Made by a program: the position numbers and the translations under genes
The notes under the pieces: model-generated
What the model was told of the DNA's origin: nothing
Databases searched by the model: none
What the model saw: the letters and a program-made list of their open reading frames with translations, nothing else
In this document: positions 43,500-54,300 of the stretch, piece after piece
How the letters are laid out: each line of letters opens with the position of its first letter
Position numbering within the stretch: the stretch's first letter is position 1
Assembly: GCA_963971305.1 (NCBI GenBank)
Contig: OZ020308.1
Location: 31,711,275-31,775,274, forward strand
DNA: 64,000 nucleotides
Reading direction: 5' to 3'
DNA from: Arcuatula senhousia
Taxonomy: Eukaryota; Mollusca; Bivalvia; Mytilida; Mytilidae

Positions 43500-44325
43500 A
43501 GGGGGGGTTAACGTATACTGTTCAATTTCGGTTTAAACAATCCAATGAAATGAGCTCCTTTCGCCAGTCTTAAGTTCTTGATCGATTGTTGAACTTTATA
43601 AAACGGGAATATAGAGTAATTAATGCTACGCGCACAAATCTCCAAATGTTCACTCAGATCAATCTTCCGTGGTTCTGCGATCGGTATTGCTTTTGCCTTT
43701 TCAATCCCGTGTTCTACGAGGTTTGTCGAATAATTCTGTCAATTAGGCAATTTTTTCGCGGGAACTTACCGTAGAGCTCTCCGCTCTCGCGGGCACTTCG
43801 TGTCCGCTACGAGCTGTGCTCGCTATTAGATAGGCAAGCAAATCAGGTCTGACAGAAAAAAAAACTTTAAACTCAGGATTACGTTTAAGATGGCTCAATG
43901 CCTTTACACTGAGCCTCATTTTCGCACATATTGATATAAAATGTACAAAAAAGATAAACCAGATCAACTGGGCAATCACAAATTATATATAATTTTATAT
44001 TTTATCAACTTAATAGAAGTTATAACATGAGAAAGGAAAATTTTGCACTTTTTTTTTTACAATTTTCCGTACTAAATCGAGGGCCGAGAGACAAATTGTA
44101 AAGAATGTAAAGGAATATTTTATTTTGAAAAAAAAAATTAACGGTAACCCCCTATTTTTCTGATATTATTTTGAAGAGCTAATGAAAAGGGGCTCATCTT
44201 CAGACTTTGAGCAGATTCTATCTAGACGCATTTATGTTTTTTCTCCCTATATGTTCTATATACAAATATGGACATTTTGATATTTTTAGAAAGCTGATAG
44301 CGCTCTTAAATGAACGATTGTCCCA
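43500..44325. other. Stretch without recognisable genes
   Basis: A GC-richer patch (43755-43830, CTCGCGGGCACTTCGTGTCC) stands out from the AT-rich background. No exon borders were recognised. Confidence 0.35.
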
Positions 44326-44329
44326 TTTT

Positions 44330-45400
44330 TGTCTCGCCTGCGAAGCAGAGCGGGACATAGGTGTTACTTTACCGGCGGCGGCGGCGACGGCGGCGGCGAC
44401 GGCGGCGTTAACTTTTTGGAAAAGTTTTATGAGCACCTCCATATCTCAAGAACTATAGGTCTTGTGTTGATGAAACTTGGTATGCATATGCCCCAGTAGT
44501 AGCTTAGCACAGTTGAATCCCCATCTTTTGACCTTGACCTTGATTTTCCGGTTGAGTGACTTTGACAATTTTCAATACATATAATAGCAATGGAAAAGTT
44601 TTGCGAGCACCTCCATATCTCAAGAACTATAAGTCCTAGGTTGATGAAACTTGGTATGCATATGCCCCAGTAGTAGCTCAGCACAGTTGCATCCCCATCT
44701 TTTGACCTTGACCTTGATTTTTTGGTTGAGTGACTTTGACAATTTTCAATACATATAATAGCAGTGGAAAAGTTTTGCAAGCAACTCCATATCTCAAGAA
44801 CTATAGGTCCTAGGTTGATGAAACTTGGTATGGGTATGCCCCAGTAGTAGCTTAGCACAGTTGCATCCCCATCTTTTGACCTTGACCTTGTTTTTTTGGT
44901 TGAGTGACTTTGACAATTTTCAATACATATAATAGTAATGGAAAAGTTTTGCGAGCAACTCCATATCTCAAGAACTATAGGTCCTAGGTTGATGAAACTT
45001 GGTATGGGTATGCCCCAGTAGTAGCTTAGCACAGTTGCATCCCCATCTTTTGACCTTGACCTTGATTTTTAATTTGAGTGACTTTGACAATTTTCAATAC
45101 ATATAATAGCAATGGGAAAGTTTTGCGAGCACCTCCATATCTCAAGAACTATAAGTCCTAGGTTGATGAAACTTGGTATGCATATGTCCCAGTAGTAGCT
45201 ACGCACAGTTACATCCTCATCTTTTGACCTTGACCTTGATTTTCTGGTTGAGTGACTTTGATTATTTTTATTGCATATATTTGCAATGTTTAGGTTCTAT
45301 AAACATATTTTGATCTCAGAAACTGAAAATCCATGTAAATTCAAAATATAGTGGAAGTAAGAAAGAATAATTGTTTCTGATGGTGCCGGCAGGCGAGACA
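44330..45400 (+). repeat. Hairpin-headed element with five 174-bp modules
   Basis: TGTCTCGCCTGC at 44330-44341 is mirrored exactly by GCAGGCGAGACA at 45389-45400. The head folds back (TGTCTCGCCTG against AGCGGGACA) and is followed by a (GGC)n/(GAC) run. Modules start with GAGCACCTCCATATCTCAAG at 44431, 44605, 44779, 44953 and 45127, a strict 174-bp period (58 codons). This leaves a 201-codon minus frame open by periodicity only. Confidence 0.9.
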
Positions 45401-45610
45401 TACTTTAGTGTTAACTCTTGTTTAATAGATATTCTTTATCTATGCACCAAAATCTATAAATGTGCAAAAAAAATGAGAAAAATCTATAGTAGAATTGTAA
45501 TAGCCCCGAGACACCTTAATTATCTCATGTTGTTGTCCTTGTATACAAATACATGAATTCTCTCAGCTAGATGAGAACAAAAGTCTGTTTGGCCATGCAA
45601 GGAAGTGGGC

Positions 45611-45655
45611 CATGGAGGCATTAACTTGCAATAGTTTGATACTTCCATGGTTTGA
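45611..45655. mobile_element. Remnant of the palindromic micro-insert with direct repeats
   Basis: ACTTCCATG (about 45641-45649), the terminal half of the micro-palindrome, is flanked on both sides by GTTTGAT. A CATGGAGG upstream at 45611 may be a second end. Confidence 0.5.
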
Positions 45656-45662
45656 TACATTG

Positions 45663-45686
45663 CCCCCCCCCCCCCCCCCCCCCCCC
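45663..45686 (+). repeat. 24-base poly-C tract
   Basis: An uninterrupted run of C. Homopolymer length may be affected by assembly. Shorter G or C tracts occur at 12644, 16731, 28585 and 61141. Confidence 0.9.
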
Positions 45687-45794
45687 AATTACCGGATTCA
45701 ACCCGCATTAAAGCGATCTTTGGCAACGTGAGGCGATGATAAAAGCAAAAAGAAACTGCTTAATTACTCTTTCGAGACTCCTGGGCTTCTGTTA

Positions 45795-46630
45795 GTTGTT
45801 ATTTTTATACTCCACCAACAAAGTTTGGGTCTGTTCGTCCGTTCGTCCGTCCGTCCGTCACACATTTTTTCGACATCATTGCATATATATTCAAAAGAAT
45901 TTGGTATGTAACAGGTCAAGTTCGAATTTCATTCCGGTGCTGATTTTGACCTAAATTACGGTCGTTGAACTTAAAACATAAAATTAAAATTAAAAAGAGG
46001 AGATAATTTAATTTACAATTGAACTAGAATGCTGACAAAGTCAAGAAGGGACACTTCGACAAAAATCTAAGTGATTACGACAGTCACTTGAGTTCGCGTT
46101 GTCAGTTGATGTGTGTGCGTGTTTCTTGTTTGTTCGTGCTTCTTTCGTTTTCCGGTTTTGCCTTCGCTCTTTTCGACTTTTGGCTCTGGAATGCCCCATC
46201 TGCTATTTGCTTCTTTCAAAATTGGAATGGAATTTCAATATTGACACTACATGATCCTGTTTTCATAGCAAGTGTATGCGAATTTCTCAGATGTTTTGTT
46301 TAATTTTTAGGTTAAGTGTTCATGAAAGTCCATATTTTAAAATATGTGACTTTCTATAACCCGTTTTTTTCTAAACTATTGCACGGATTTGCTTGAAATT
46401 TTAAAATGCATAACACGACATGCTTAGCTGCTAAGCAGCAACTGTATACAGCATTTCAGAACTGTATTGGTAATAATTTTTTAAATTTTATATAGTTGTC
46501 AAAAAGTCCAATACTTAAACTCTGTGATTTTCTATGAAAAATGAGTGTTTTCCAAAAAATATTTCACGGAATTGCACGAAATTTCAATATACAAATTTTG
46601 ACATGCTGTAACTGTGACGCGGACCCTAAA
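45795..46630 (+). repeat. CGTCCGTC-headed repeat with two diverged ~180-bp modules
   Basis: ACTCCACCAACAAAGTTTGG is followed by a (CGTC)n run, then TTTGGTATG. Two modules near 46323 and 46497 share AAAGTCCA.TA.TT, GCACG.ATTTGC.TGAAATTT and GACATGCT. This is a further family of the hairpin-head plus module type. Confidence 0.5.
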
Positions 46631-46634
46631 TAGT

Positions 46635-48885
46635 CTGCTGGATAAAGTTTATAGATAAAAAAGTATGAATAGAAACACAAATATGATGTACTCTTCCTTC
46701 TTCGATAATAGCCCTTAAGTGCCAAAGTCGTCAGATGTCTTCTAAATATAGGACCCTTTTATTAAATGTTAAAATCTGCCGTTTTGTATTCCATGTTTTC
46801 GCCGTTTAAAGTAAAATTCATCGCAGATGAAAAAAAGGCTGTTTGCATGTTTCTTAAAACCGACAGCTGATATAGCTCGATCTAATAGATTACATTATAT
46901 TGAAGCTGTTAGTCTAATATCACTTGTTAAAAACGAGGTACGCGATGTTCCGAATTTTTATATCTATGTCCCATCTATAGGCTTTTTGCGGAACGCGTAC
47001 GCCGTGATCTTTAAAGTATTCGGTATTCCAGTCTTTTTAACGGTATTCTGCCCTTTTTTGAAACTGTATTCGGTATTCCGGGGGGGGAGGGGGCAGTGAT
47101 GTTCTATTATATATGTAGATGTACATTATTATATATGTCATACCGTTGAACAAGATGTATACATGTACAATGTTAAATATATTTTTTACAATTTTACCAA
47201 TAAATTAATGATAAGTTAAAATTTCTTTGTTTGATATATTTAATTATCTTGCAATCTTTTTAAAAAATTAAGTAGACATAAAATTCATACGTCGGCATAG
47301 CCAAAAAGGTCGTGCATTTTGGTTAAAATTTATTAATTTCTGGTCAAAACTGAGGTCGAAATTAGTCTGAAGACGGTTTAGAAACTTTACCTTTGAAATT
47401 TTCTCATATTTATGACTATTAAGACATTTATTTTGTTTAAATTTATTTTATTGCATTTTTTTTCCTCTTCTCAGTGACTATGTGAGATTCTTGATACTTT
47501 GTGTTATTCGGAGACTACACGTTGATATCCAACTACATAATAAACAATCAACAGAAAATGGGGTTTTGATGAGCAACAAAGTGCATTTTTGTCTGCAATT
47601 TTGGGAAAATCAATTATGTTATATTAAATATAAATCTAATATATTTTTATACTTAAATACAAGTTGAGTATCATTCATAGATTTTTCATTTTTTCGGGAT
47701 CGGGATATCGCATACTTAATTTATACAATTTTTCATTTCGGTTTCCGGTTTCATGTGCCGCCAGAATCAAATTCCAAACTAAAATGATCTCGCTCTCTGT
47801 GATAACTGGGGTTGTTAGCTATGGAGAAATGTCCAGCTAACGGAAACACATCAAGTACAGGTATTAGCTTCTTGACAACTAAACAGAATCGGGGTCTGGT
47901 GACGATTACGTATCGTATAAAATCAATGATGTTCATCCATGGCATGTAGTGCTCCATAATTTTGTTTTAATGAAGACCGTGGCTATTCCACCGGATCTGG
48001 TCAAGTAGCGTGCGGTCTATTCAACCAGACCCGGTCGAATAGGCAATCCATAGTGGATAGCATTAGACCAGATTTTTTTTGGGACTTGGTCTATTTTTTT
48101 CCTTTAAACAACAATCATGACAATGTTGGATATAGAAATAAATCTGCGTCTAATAAAATTTATTAAAATAACCTTTTTTTTTTAATCAAAACATGACAAA
48201 TAATGTTTTATTATATTCTCAAGTTATATGGATTTTCAGGGCTGTCAAGTTTTTTGAGATGAACATGCGTGAGATTTGGTAAAAAATGCAAAGATCAAAG
48301 AAAAATGGTGCCAATTTGGTCCCAAAATGCGTGAGATTTCAGGCGGATCACGTGAGAGTTGACAGGCCTGGATTTTGTAAAATTTGGCATAGTCGATTAC
48401 ACAAAAGTGCATGATTGTATCAAACATTAGAAGACCCTCTGAAAATGAAGCATCACCCTCAGTTCGTTACTACTACACTCTAAATTGGCACAATAGAAAG
48501 ACTGAGTGGATTCTTGGGCTGAACAAACTTAGGAATACAAAATAATGAGATGTGGAGTAATTGTACGCTTCACTAAACCAAAATAATCAGATGAAAAGAA
48601 ACCAAAATGAAAAACAGTCAGAAGGTAACAAGGCCCTAAGTCAAACAAACATTCGCATTGAATGCATAAATGAAAAAGTCCATATATAATATTAACACAC
48701 AATTTGTGGCTTCCCGAGTTTGCCAAGGATATATATGCTTAATCGCAATTCAGTGTTTGAAAACAGAAAGGGACCATAAAATGATTAACATACATGACAT
48801 ACTTCTGAACTGATCCGGGTTAAGATTTCCTGAATAGTCTCCAGAAAAGTGACCACTTACGCATATACTTACATCAGCAACCAAA
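46635..48885. other. Stretch without confident genes
   Basis: A minus frame at 47751-47957 (68 codons) and a plus frame after CCTCTTCTCAG at about 47475 have exon-like hints but no partners. A fragment at 48240-48370 has GGCTGTCAAG mirrored by GTTGACAGGCC. A reverse copy of the CACTTATTCCACAT repeat lies near 48540. Confidence 0.35.
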
Positions 48886-48886
48886 C

Positions 48887-49042
48887 CAGGCGCGGATCCA
48901 AGGAAAGGCATACCGTGCGTCCACCCCCACTAAAACTGTTAAAAAATATGTTGCTTGTAAAAAATCAATGTCAAAAACACTAAAATATTTTCCCTAAGAA
49001 ATGTTGTACACCCCCCTAACCTGAAATCCTGGATCCGCGTCT
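48887..49042. mobile_element. Small inverted-repeat element with GCGCGGATCCA end
   Basis: GGCGCGGATCCAAGGAAAGG at the left and CCTGAAATCCTGGATCCGCG at the right. Same family as 9801-9996 but inverted. Confidence 0.65.
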
Positions 49043-49136
49043 GCAAACAACACAATGCACCTGTATGTTTTATAGGGATAAGGCGTTACCATGCTGACAT
49101 ATATATTCTGGGTTTGCGAGCTTGTTTTACATGTAC

Positions 49137-49285
49137 CTTGAACTTTGAAAAAATTGTTGCCTCACACATGTCACAGGAAAGTGTTGTAGAACCGACTGTT
49201 TTCACTGGCACAACTTCAATTTCACATGCCCTAAGGGCTTGAAACACCAAATATCGAAGTCTACAAAATTTCAAAAGCTCATATT
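49137..49285 (-). CDS. Minus-strand exon with a C-x2-C motif
   Basis: The acceptor TTTTTTTGTGTCAG and donor GTACAT bracket 149 nt. The product has EYELLKFCRLRYLVFQALRA, then VPVKTVGSTTLSCDMCEATI and FSKFK. The CDMCEATIF phrase vaguely recalls the Cys-rich zinc segment of KDM3-type demethylases, but the exon is too short to assign. It needs one base from upstream and ends in phase 0. Adjoining exons were not found. Confidence 0.5.
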
Positions 49286-49342
49286 CTGACACAAAAAAAT
49301 CACAACAGTATTGGTTACATCAGAGATGAATACCAGAGTAAA

Positions 49343-49711
49343 ATGCTGTACAAGTACTGGGCAAAAATGGTTTTAATACAAGTAGTTGAATCGAAAGATA
49401 TTCATGCTGACGTGAGTGTGATATCTGTATCAACTATCATTATAAAACTCATTAAAAAGTATATCAGCGAAGAGGCAATCAAACTTGAGTTGTGGGAACA
49501 ATTTACGACCATAGAGTTGTTGAGCGACTGTTTATCTGTTAGGTTTGCAACAAAAATGCTGACAAACATGTGTAAGAAGCAAAGAGGCATCAAACATGAC
49601 CAATGGGGCATTCCAAAGCCAAATGTTCAAAAGACCGAAGGCAAAATAGGTAAACAGTTAACACCAAACGGAACAAGCACGAACAAACAAAAAACACAAA
49701 AACATATATAA
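49343..49711 (+). CDS. Unassigned 122-codon open frame
   Basis: The frame encodes ADVSVISVSTIIIKLIKKYI then EEAIKLELWEQFTTIELLSD, a helical-looking stretch, followed by a polar Lys/Gln/Thr tail that looks noncoding. It could contain an exon (about 49375-49610) or be chance. No homologous family is recognised. Confidence 0.25.
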   Translation: MLYKYWAKMVLIQVVESKDIHADVSVISVSTIIIKLIKKYISEEAIKLELWEQFTTIELLSDCLSVRFATKMLTNMCKKQRGIKHDQWGIPKPNVQKTEGKIGKQLTPNGTSTNKQKTQKHI

Positions 49712-50049
49712 ACATCAACTTACAAACTCTTGTTGACCTGTGCTAGATCAAACCCCCCTCCCCCCCAAAAAAAACAACAACAAAAAAAAACAAAAAACAA
49801 CAACAACAACTTCGAAATTGAACTGGTTTTGTTCCTCTTGTAAGGAATGATTGTAAAAGAAATATTATTTACATGTATCATCAAGGTAAGGTCTAAACCT
49901 CTGAGTCAAACATGTACTTCCCTAGCTCATCTGATTGAGCTATATACAGATATATCTGCTGACTGTACCTCCGATCTAACTACACCATCCCCCTTTTTGG
50001 CTGGATTTCACGAGTCAAAATCGGGGTTATAAAATGGCTAATGTTGGGC

Positions 50050-50565
50050 AATGGGCAGGCGGGGAAAATATTTTCGTAACAGTTTTCTCAGGAACTACTT
50101 ATCACAGCCTCTTGATATTTGGTATACAGGATCCTGGTGAGGTTACATAACGTGAGATTTGATTTCAGATCTGTCGCTCGCCTACTTCCCGTTTGCCGAC
50201 TTGGTTAAATTTTCAACATTAATAGTCAATTAAGAAATTTTGGTAACACTTTTCTCAGGAACTGTTGATCACAGCCATTTGATATTAGGTAGACAGCATC
50301 TTGGTGGGGTCCTATAACGTGGGATTCGATATCAGGTCTGTCACTTACCTACTTCCTGTTTGCCGACTTAGTAAAATTTTCAACATTACATACATGTACA
50401 TGTAATAGTCAATTAAGAAATTTTGGTAACACTTTTCTCTGGGCCTCTTGATATTTGGTATACAGCATCCTGGTGGGGTCCTGTAATGTGGGATTTGATT
50501 TCAGGTCTGTCACTTTCCCACTTTCTGTTCAACGAAATCCGTCCTTTTTTGACTGACAGATTTTT
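50050..50565 (+). repeat. ~167-bp tandem modules with TTGATATTTGGTATAC
   Basis: CTCAGGAACT occurs at 50087 and 50254, with CCTCTTGATATTTGGTATAC again near 50452. Each module includes a TCAGGTCTGTCACTT phrase and CTACTTCCTGTTTG. The forward counterpart of the reverse copy at 24.5-25.1 kb. Confidence 0.75.
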
Positions 50566-50713
50566 CTTCTAAACGATCCCACATCTGATGTAATTTCTTA
50601 ATTTTTGCCAAATTTTGCACTTATTTGACATGTTTGACCCCATTTCTTGAAAACTATACAAGATATTTCAAAAAATTAAATTGCATATGGTTAAACACAT
50701 CATAATCTTCAAA

Positions 50714-50755
50714 ATACATACATGTACATACATACATACATACATACATGTACAT
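50714..50755 (+). repeat. ATAC/TACATG microsatellite
   Basis: A run of ACATACAT units with interspersed TACATGTA, followed by a GATTCAGATGAGCGATTCGG repeat border. Confidence 0.8.
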
Positions 50756-51278
50756 GATTCAGATGAGCGATTCGGGCTCCATGGAGCCTCTTGTTATTCT
50801 TTAGTAGTGTGTTTTATCCTCGTGGGTCCACTATAGGAAGGTAAGTTTGCATCTACATGATCTAATCTCTCTCCAATTCAGCTTTCTAAGCCTCTGAGGC
50901 AAAGAAGGTCTTCCCTAAAAATGTAGCTCAGCAGATTAAGGCTTGCAATTGCTTAACACATGTACGATCTGCTACAGTATATTTCCGGTCTCACTACAGA
51001 TTGAACAGTGGATGCTGATTTAATTATAACATGAAATACTCTATATAAAACTACAAACTTTAGTCATTCCGAAGTTCCATCGGTCATCAGACAAGTCCGA
51101 TAAAAATTGACTTGTTCCAGTAAAAAATGTTCAATGCAATGTACATGATTACTGGACATGCCTGTATAAGAGAAAAATACCTTTGGAATCACTGAAACTT
51201 TACTGTAGGACATTGATCATGCTCAGTAAGGTTCTTTCATTATTATCACCATGATTATGTTTATACAATATTTTACAG

Positions 51279-51365
51279 AAAGAATTGATCTGACTCACAT
51301 TTTAGAGGAATATGATGAAGACGAAAATACTAGCAATGACAGAGATGAAGGTTCTTGTTCTGATG
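51279..51365 (+). CDS. Acidic exon A of the right-hand gene
   Basis: The acceptor TATTTTACAG and donor GTAAGT bracket 87 nt. It encodes RIDLTHILEEYDEDENTSND and a short tail, and is nearly a duplicate of the exon at 52014. Both ends are phase 1. Confidence 0.65.
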
Positions 51366-54300
51366 GTAAGTACATGTATAGTTTGCTTCACAGGAAAAGT
51401 TGCATCATGGATCCACATGGACAGATAAATGTGACAAAGGATGGGCTAATTGTTGTTTAAACAGATAGTTTCGTTTTTCATAAATTTTTGTCTGTTTTTA
51501 GATCACCTGACCCGAGGGATCATGTGAGCTTTTGCCATCACTTGGCCTCTTTGGTCGGTCTGTGGTCCAACATTTCAAAATCATCTTCTCTGTAACACCT
51601 TGCCCAAATATAATCAAACTTGCTATGGTTGTACTTTATTATGTCCTCTAAAATTTAATTGTTTGGAATTTTGATTGAAAGAAACACATGGTTGCTGTGG
51701 CTAAAATATAACATAGGGGTAAATTGCAGTTTTTTGCAAATAACTATTATTTAATGGTAAGATATATCCAAAAATTCTAATTGAGCTGAAAGTGAGATGG
51801 TGAAGAGGATTCTTTATTTCATGGGAGAACTTAAATGTGTTCTGCCAGGTTTTTGTTAATTACCGGATAATGAGAAGATATTTCGAAATTGGTACCCTGT
51901 AAAAAGTAATATTTTACAGTTCTAGATCTAAGAATCTCTTTTCATTGATAACCATCTATATAGAGATTTAATGTATTGATTTCATATCTTTTGTCTATTT
52001 TAATATTTTACAGTAAGAATTGATCTGACTCGTATTTTAGAGGAATATGATGAAGATGAAAACACAAATAATGAGAGAGATGAAGGTTCTGGTAAGTATT
52101 TTTTTGTTTTACAGATGCAAAGCAAGATCATTATGAAACTTTGGGAACATGTAAAGGGTCACCTGAAGTTTTGCAAAGGACTTCTGAAATTTTCAAAATA
52201 GCGGCTGTTTACATGGAAACAGGAAAATAATGAACTAGATATTGGACATTGCAATATCTTGGTAAACTAGATGCGCAGTATTCTGAAATTTTGTAGGTTA
52301 ATAGAGCAAAACATTATCTTTAATAAAATGGAAAAAAATTTTGAACCGATATTTACGGTTTTCGAGATATAAATAAAAATATGGCAGCCATTTTGAATCC
52401 AAAATCATTTTTTGAGAAAAATCGGAAAATAGGGTTAATGGGTAGTTGGCAAAATAAATCAATGACTCATGAATTGATAACTTAAATGACTGTCCAACAC
52501 AGACTGCCTGTGTTTTAAAAAAACCTTTATTAGACCACATTTGGGCTGCACATTTCCAAGGCAATTGACTATCCATATTGGGCCGCTATAAACATACAGT
52601 GCTCGGCATAGCTTTGTGTCTGTCCAAATCTGGAATCCCATTCTGTCCTTTGTTTAAATCTTTATCACTTATTGTCCAGAGGGTCTTTCATTACTGAAAA
52701 TTGGATTGGTCCTTGAAACCTGGAAAAACACTTGAATTTCATTTTGAAGTTCCAGGTCCTTGAAATTTCGAAAATCAAGAAATACCATTCAAAAACCAAG
52801 GAATTTCATCATATTACAATAAACCAGCTTCTGCATAAACTGAGAAAAATATCGGAACGTATAATTTTGGAAATATTTTCATCCTTGTAAATGATTATGA
52901 TACCCTTGAAAAGTCCTTTAATTTTTATACAACCGCAAAATTTTTGCGATTGTATTATGTTAACTTATGACGATGTTGTTGTTGTTGTCATTGTCGTCGT
53001 CTGTGGACACTTTGGTTTCCGCACGATAATATAACTTGAGTAAATGTTGACCAAATGTTATGAAATTTTGATATGATGTTTTCTACCACTAACGGAAGAT
53101 TGGTATTTAATTTGGGGATTGTGGCCCCTACCGTTTTAGAAAAAGGGACCAAAAATGGCTAAAACAGGTGTATTGACAAAACTGTTGTAGAATGTTTATT
53201 ATTCATTTGATTTTGAAAATTCTTTTTTATTGAATTCATCATTAAATTCTGTCAACAAAATGTGTCAATGGTTTTGATATACATTGCAATTGTGGGTCAA
53301 AAAGGGACCACACCCAAAAAATTGACTTTTTTATTTGTGGTCTGATTTTCAAAATCTTTTTTTCATTGGAATCCTTGTGAAAATCCCTGCCTGTGTTGTT
53401 CAATCAGATTTGCAATATCTCTTACCGTTTTTGTGAAATCATGGGTCAAAGGGGCCAAAAACGCCATTTATAAAAGTTTGTCAAGGCAAATAGTTTTTTA
53501 CCAAAAATTAAGTTGTATTGGCCAGCCAATTGGTATGAAGTTTTTATAATATGATGATTATATGGATCCACTAAAGGAATGTTGGTTTGAATTTGGGGTT
53601 TGTGCCCAACTGTTTTAGAAAAAAGGGCCAAAGGGGCTAAAACTGGTGTATTGGCGAAACTGTTGTAGATTGTTAAGTATTATTTATATATTATTTTGAA
53701 AATTCTTTTTTTATGTCGCCTGCAACGTGTTGCAGAAGCGACATATAGGGGTTACTTTGGCACTATACGTCGTCATCACTACAAACTACCCAAAGTCTGA
53801 ATGGTATAGTATTTGTACTTAACCGTACTTAAATGTACTCGACCATTCTGAAAAAGTCTGAAACATGCTTAACATGATTTTGTCTAAAAAGTCTGAACAT
53901 GTACTTAATTGTTTGAATAAGTCTGGAAAGTACTTAATTTTACTCGACCTAAATTAAAGTTAATCATCAGATAGATATGGAAGAAAATGTAAATTCTTAA
54001 ATGTACTCGACCAAGTCTGAATTGTACTTAACCATACTAAAACATTCTCGACCTAATAAAATCTTTAATTAACACATTTTTGTAATATTAGATAAAATCT
54101 TTAATGTTTTATAGACTTAATAGATTTTTAATTAGTTAAGTACGTTTTAGACAAGGTCGAGTACATTTCAGACTTTCTCAAGTACAATTTAGACTAGGTC
54201 GAGAACATTTAAGACTGACAATAATGAATTTGAAATTGTCAAGTACAATTTAGTCTTTTTAAGACTTTTCAGACTTTGGTCGAGTACAGTTAAGCATATA

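Noticed and set aside
44427..45032. A 201-codon minus-strand open frame with three and a half repeated ~58-residue blocks
   Set aside because: The repeat period is 174 bp (a multiple of three), so any stop-free frame stays open. The sequence is a known-type noncoding tandem repeat here and in other copies.
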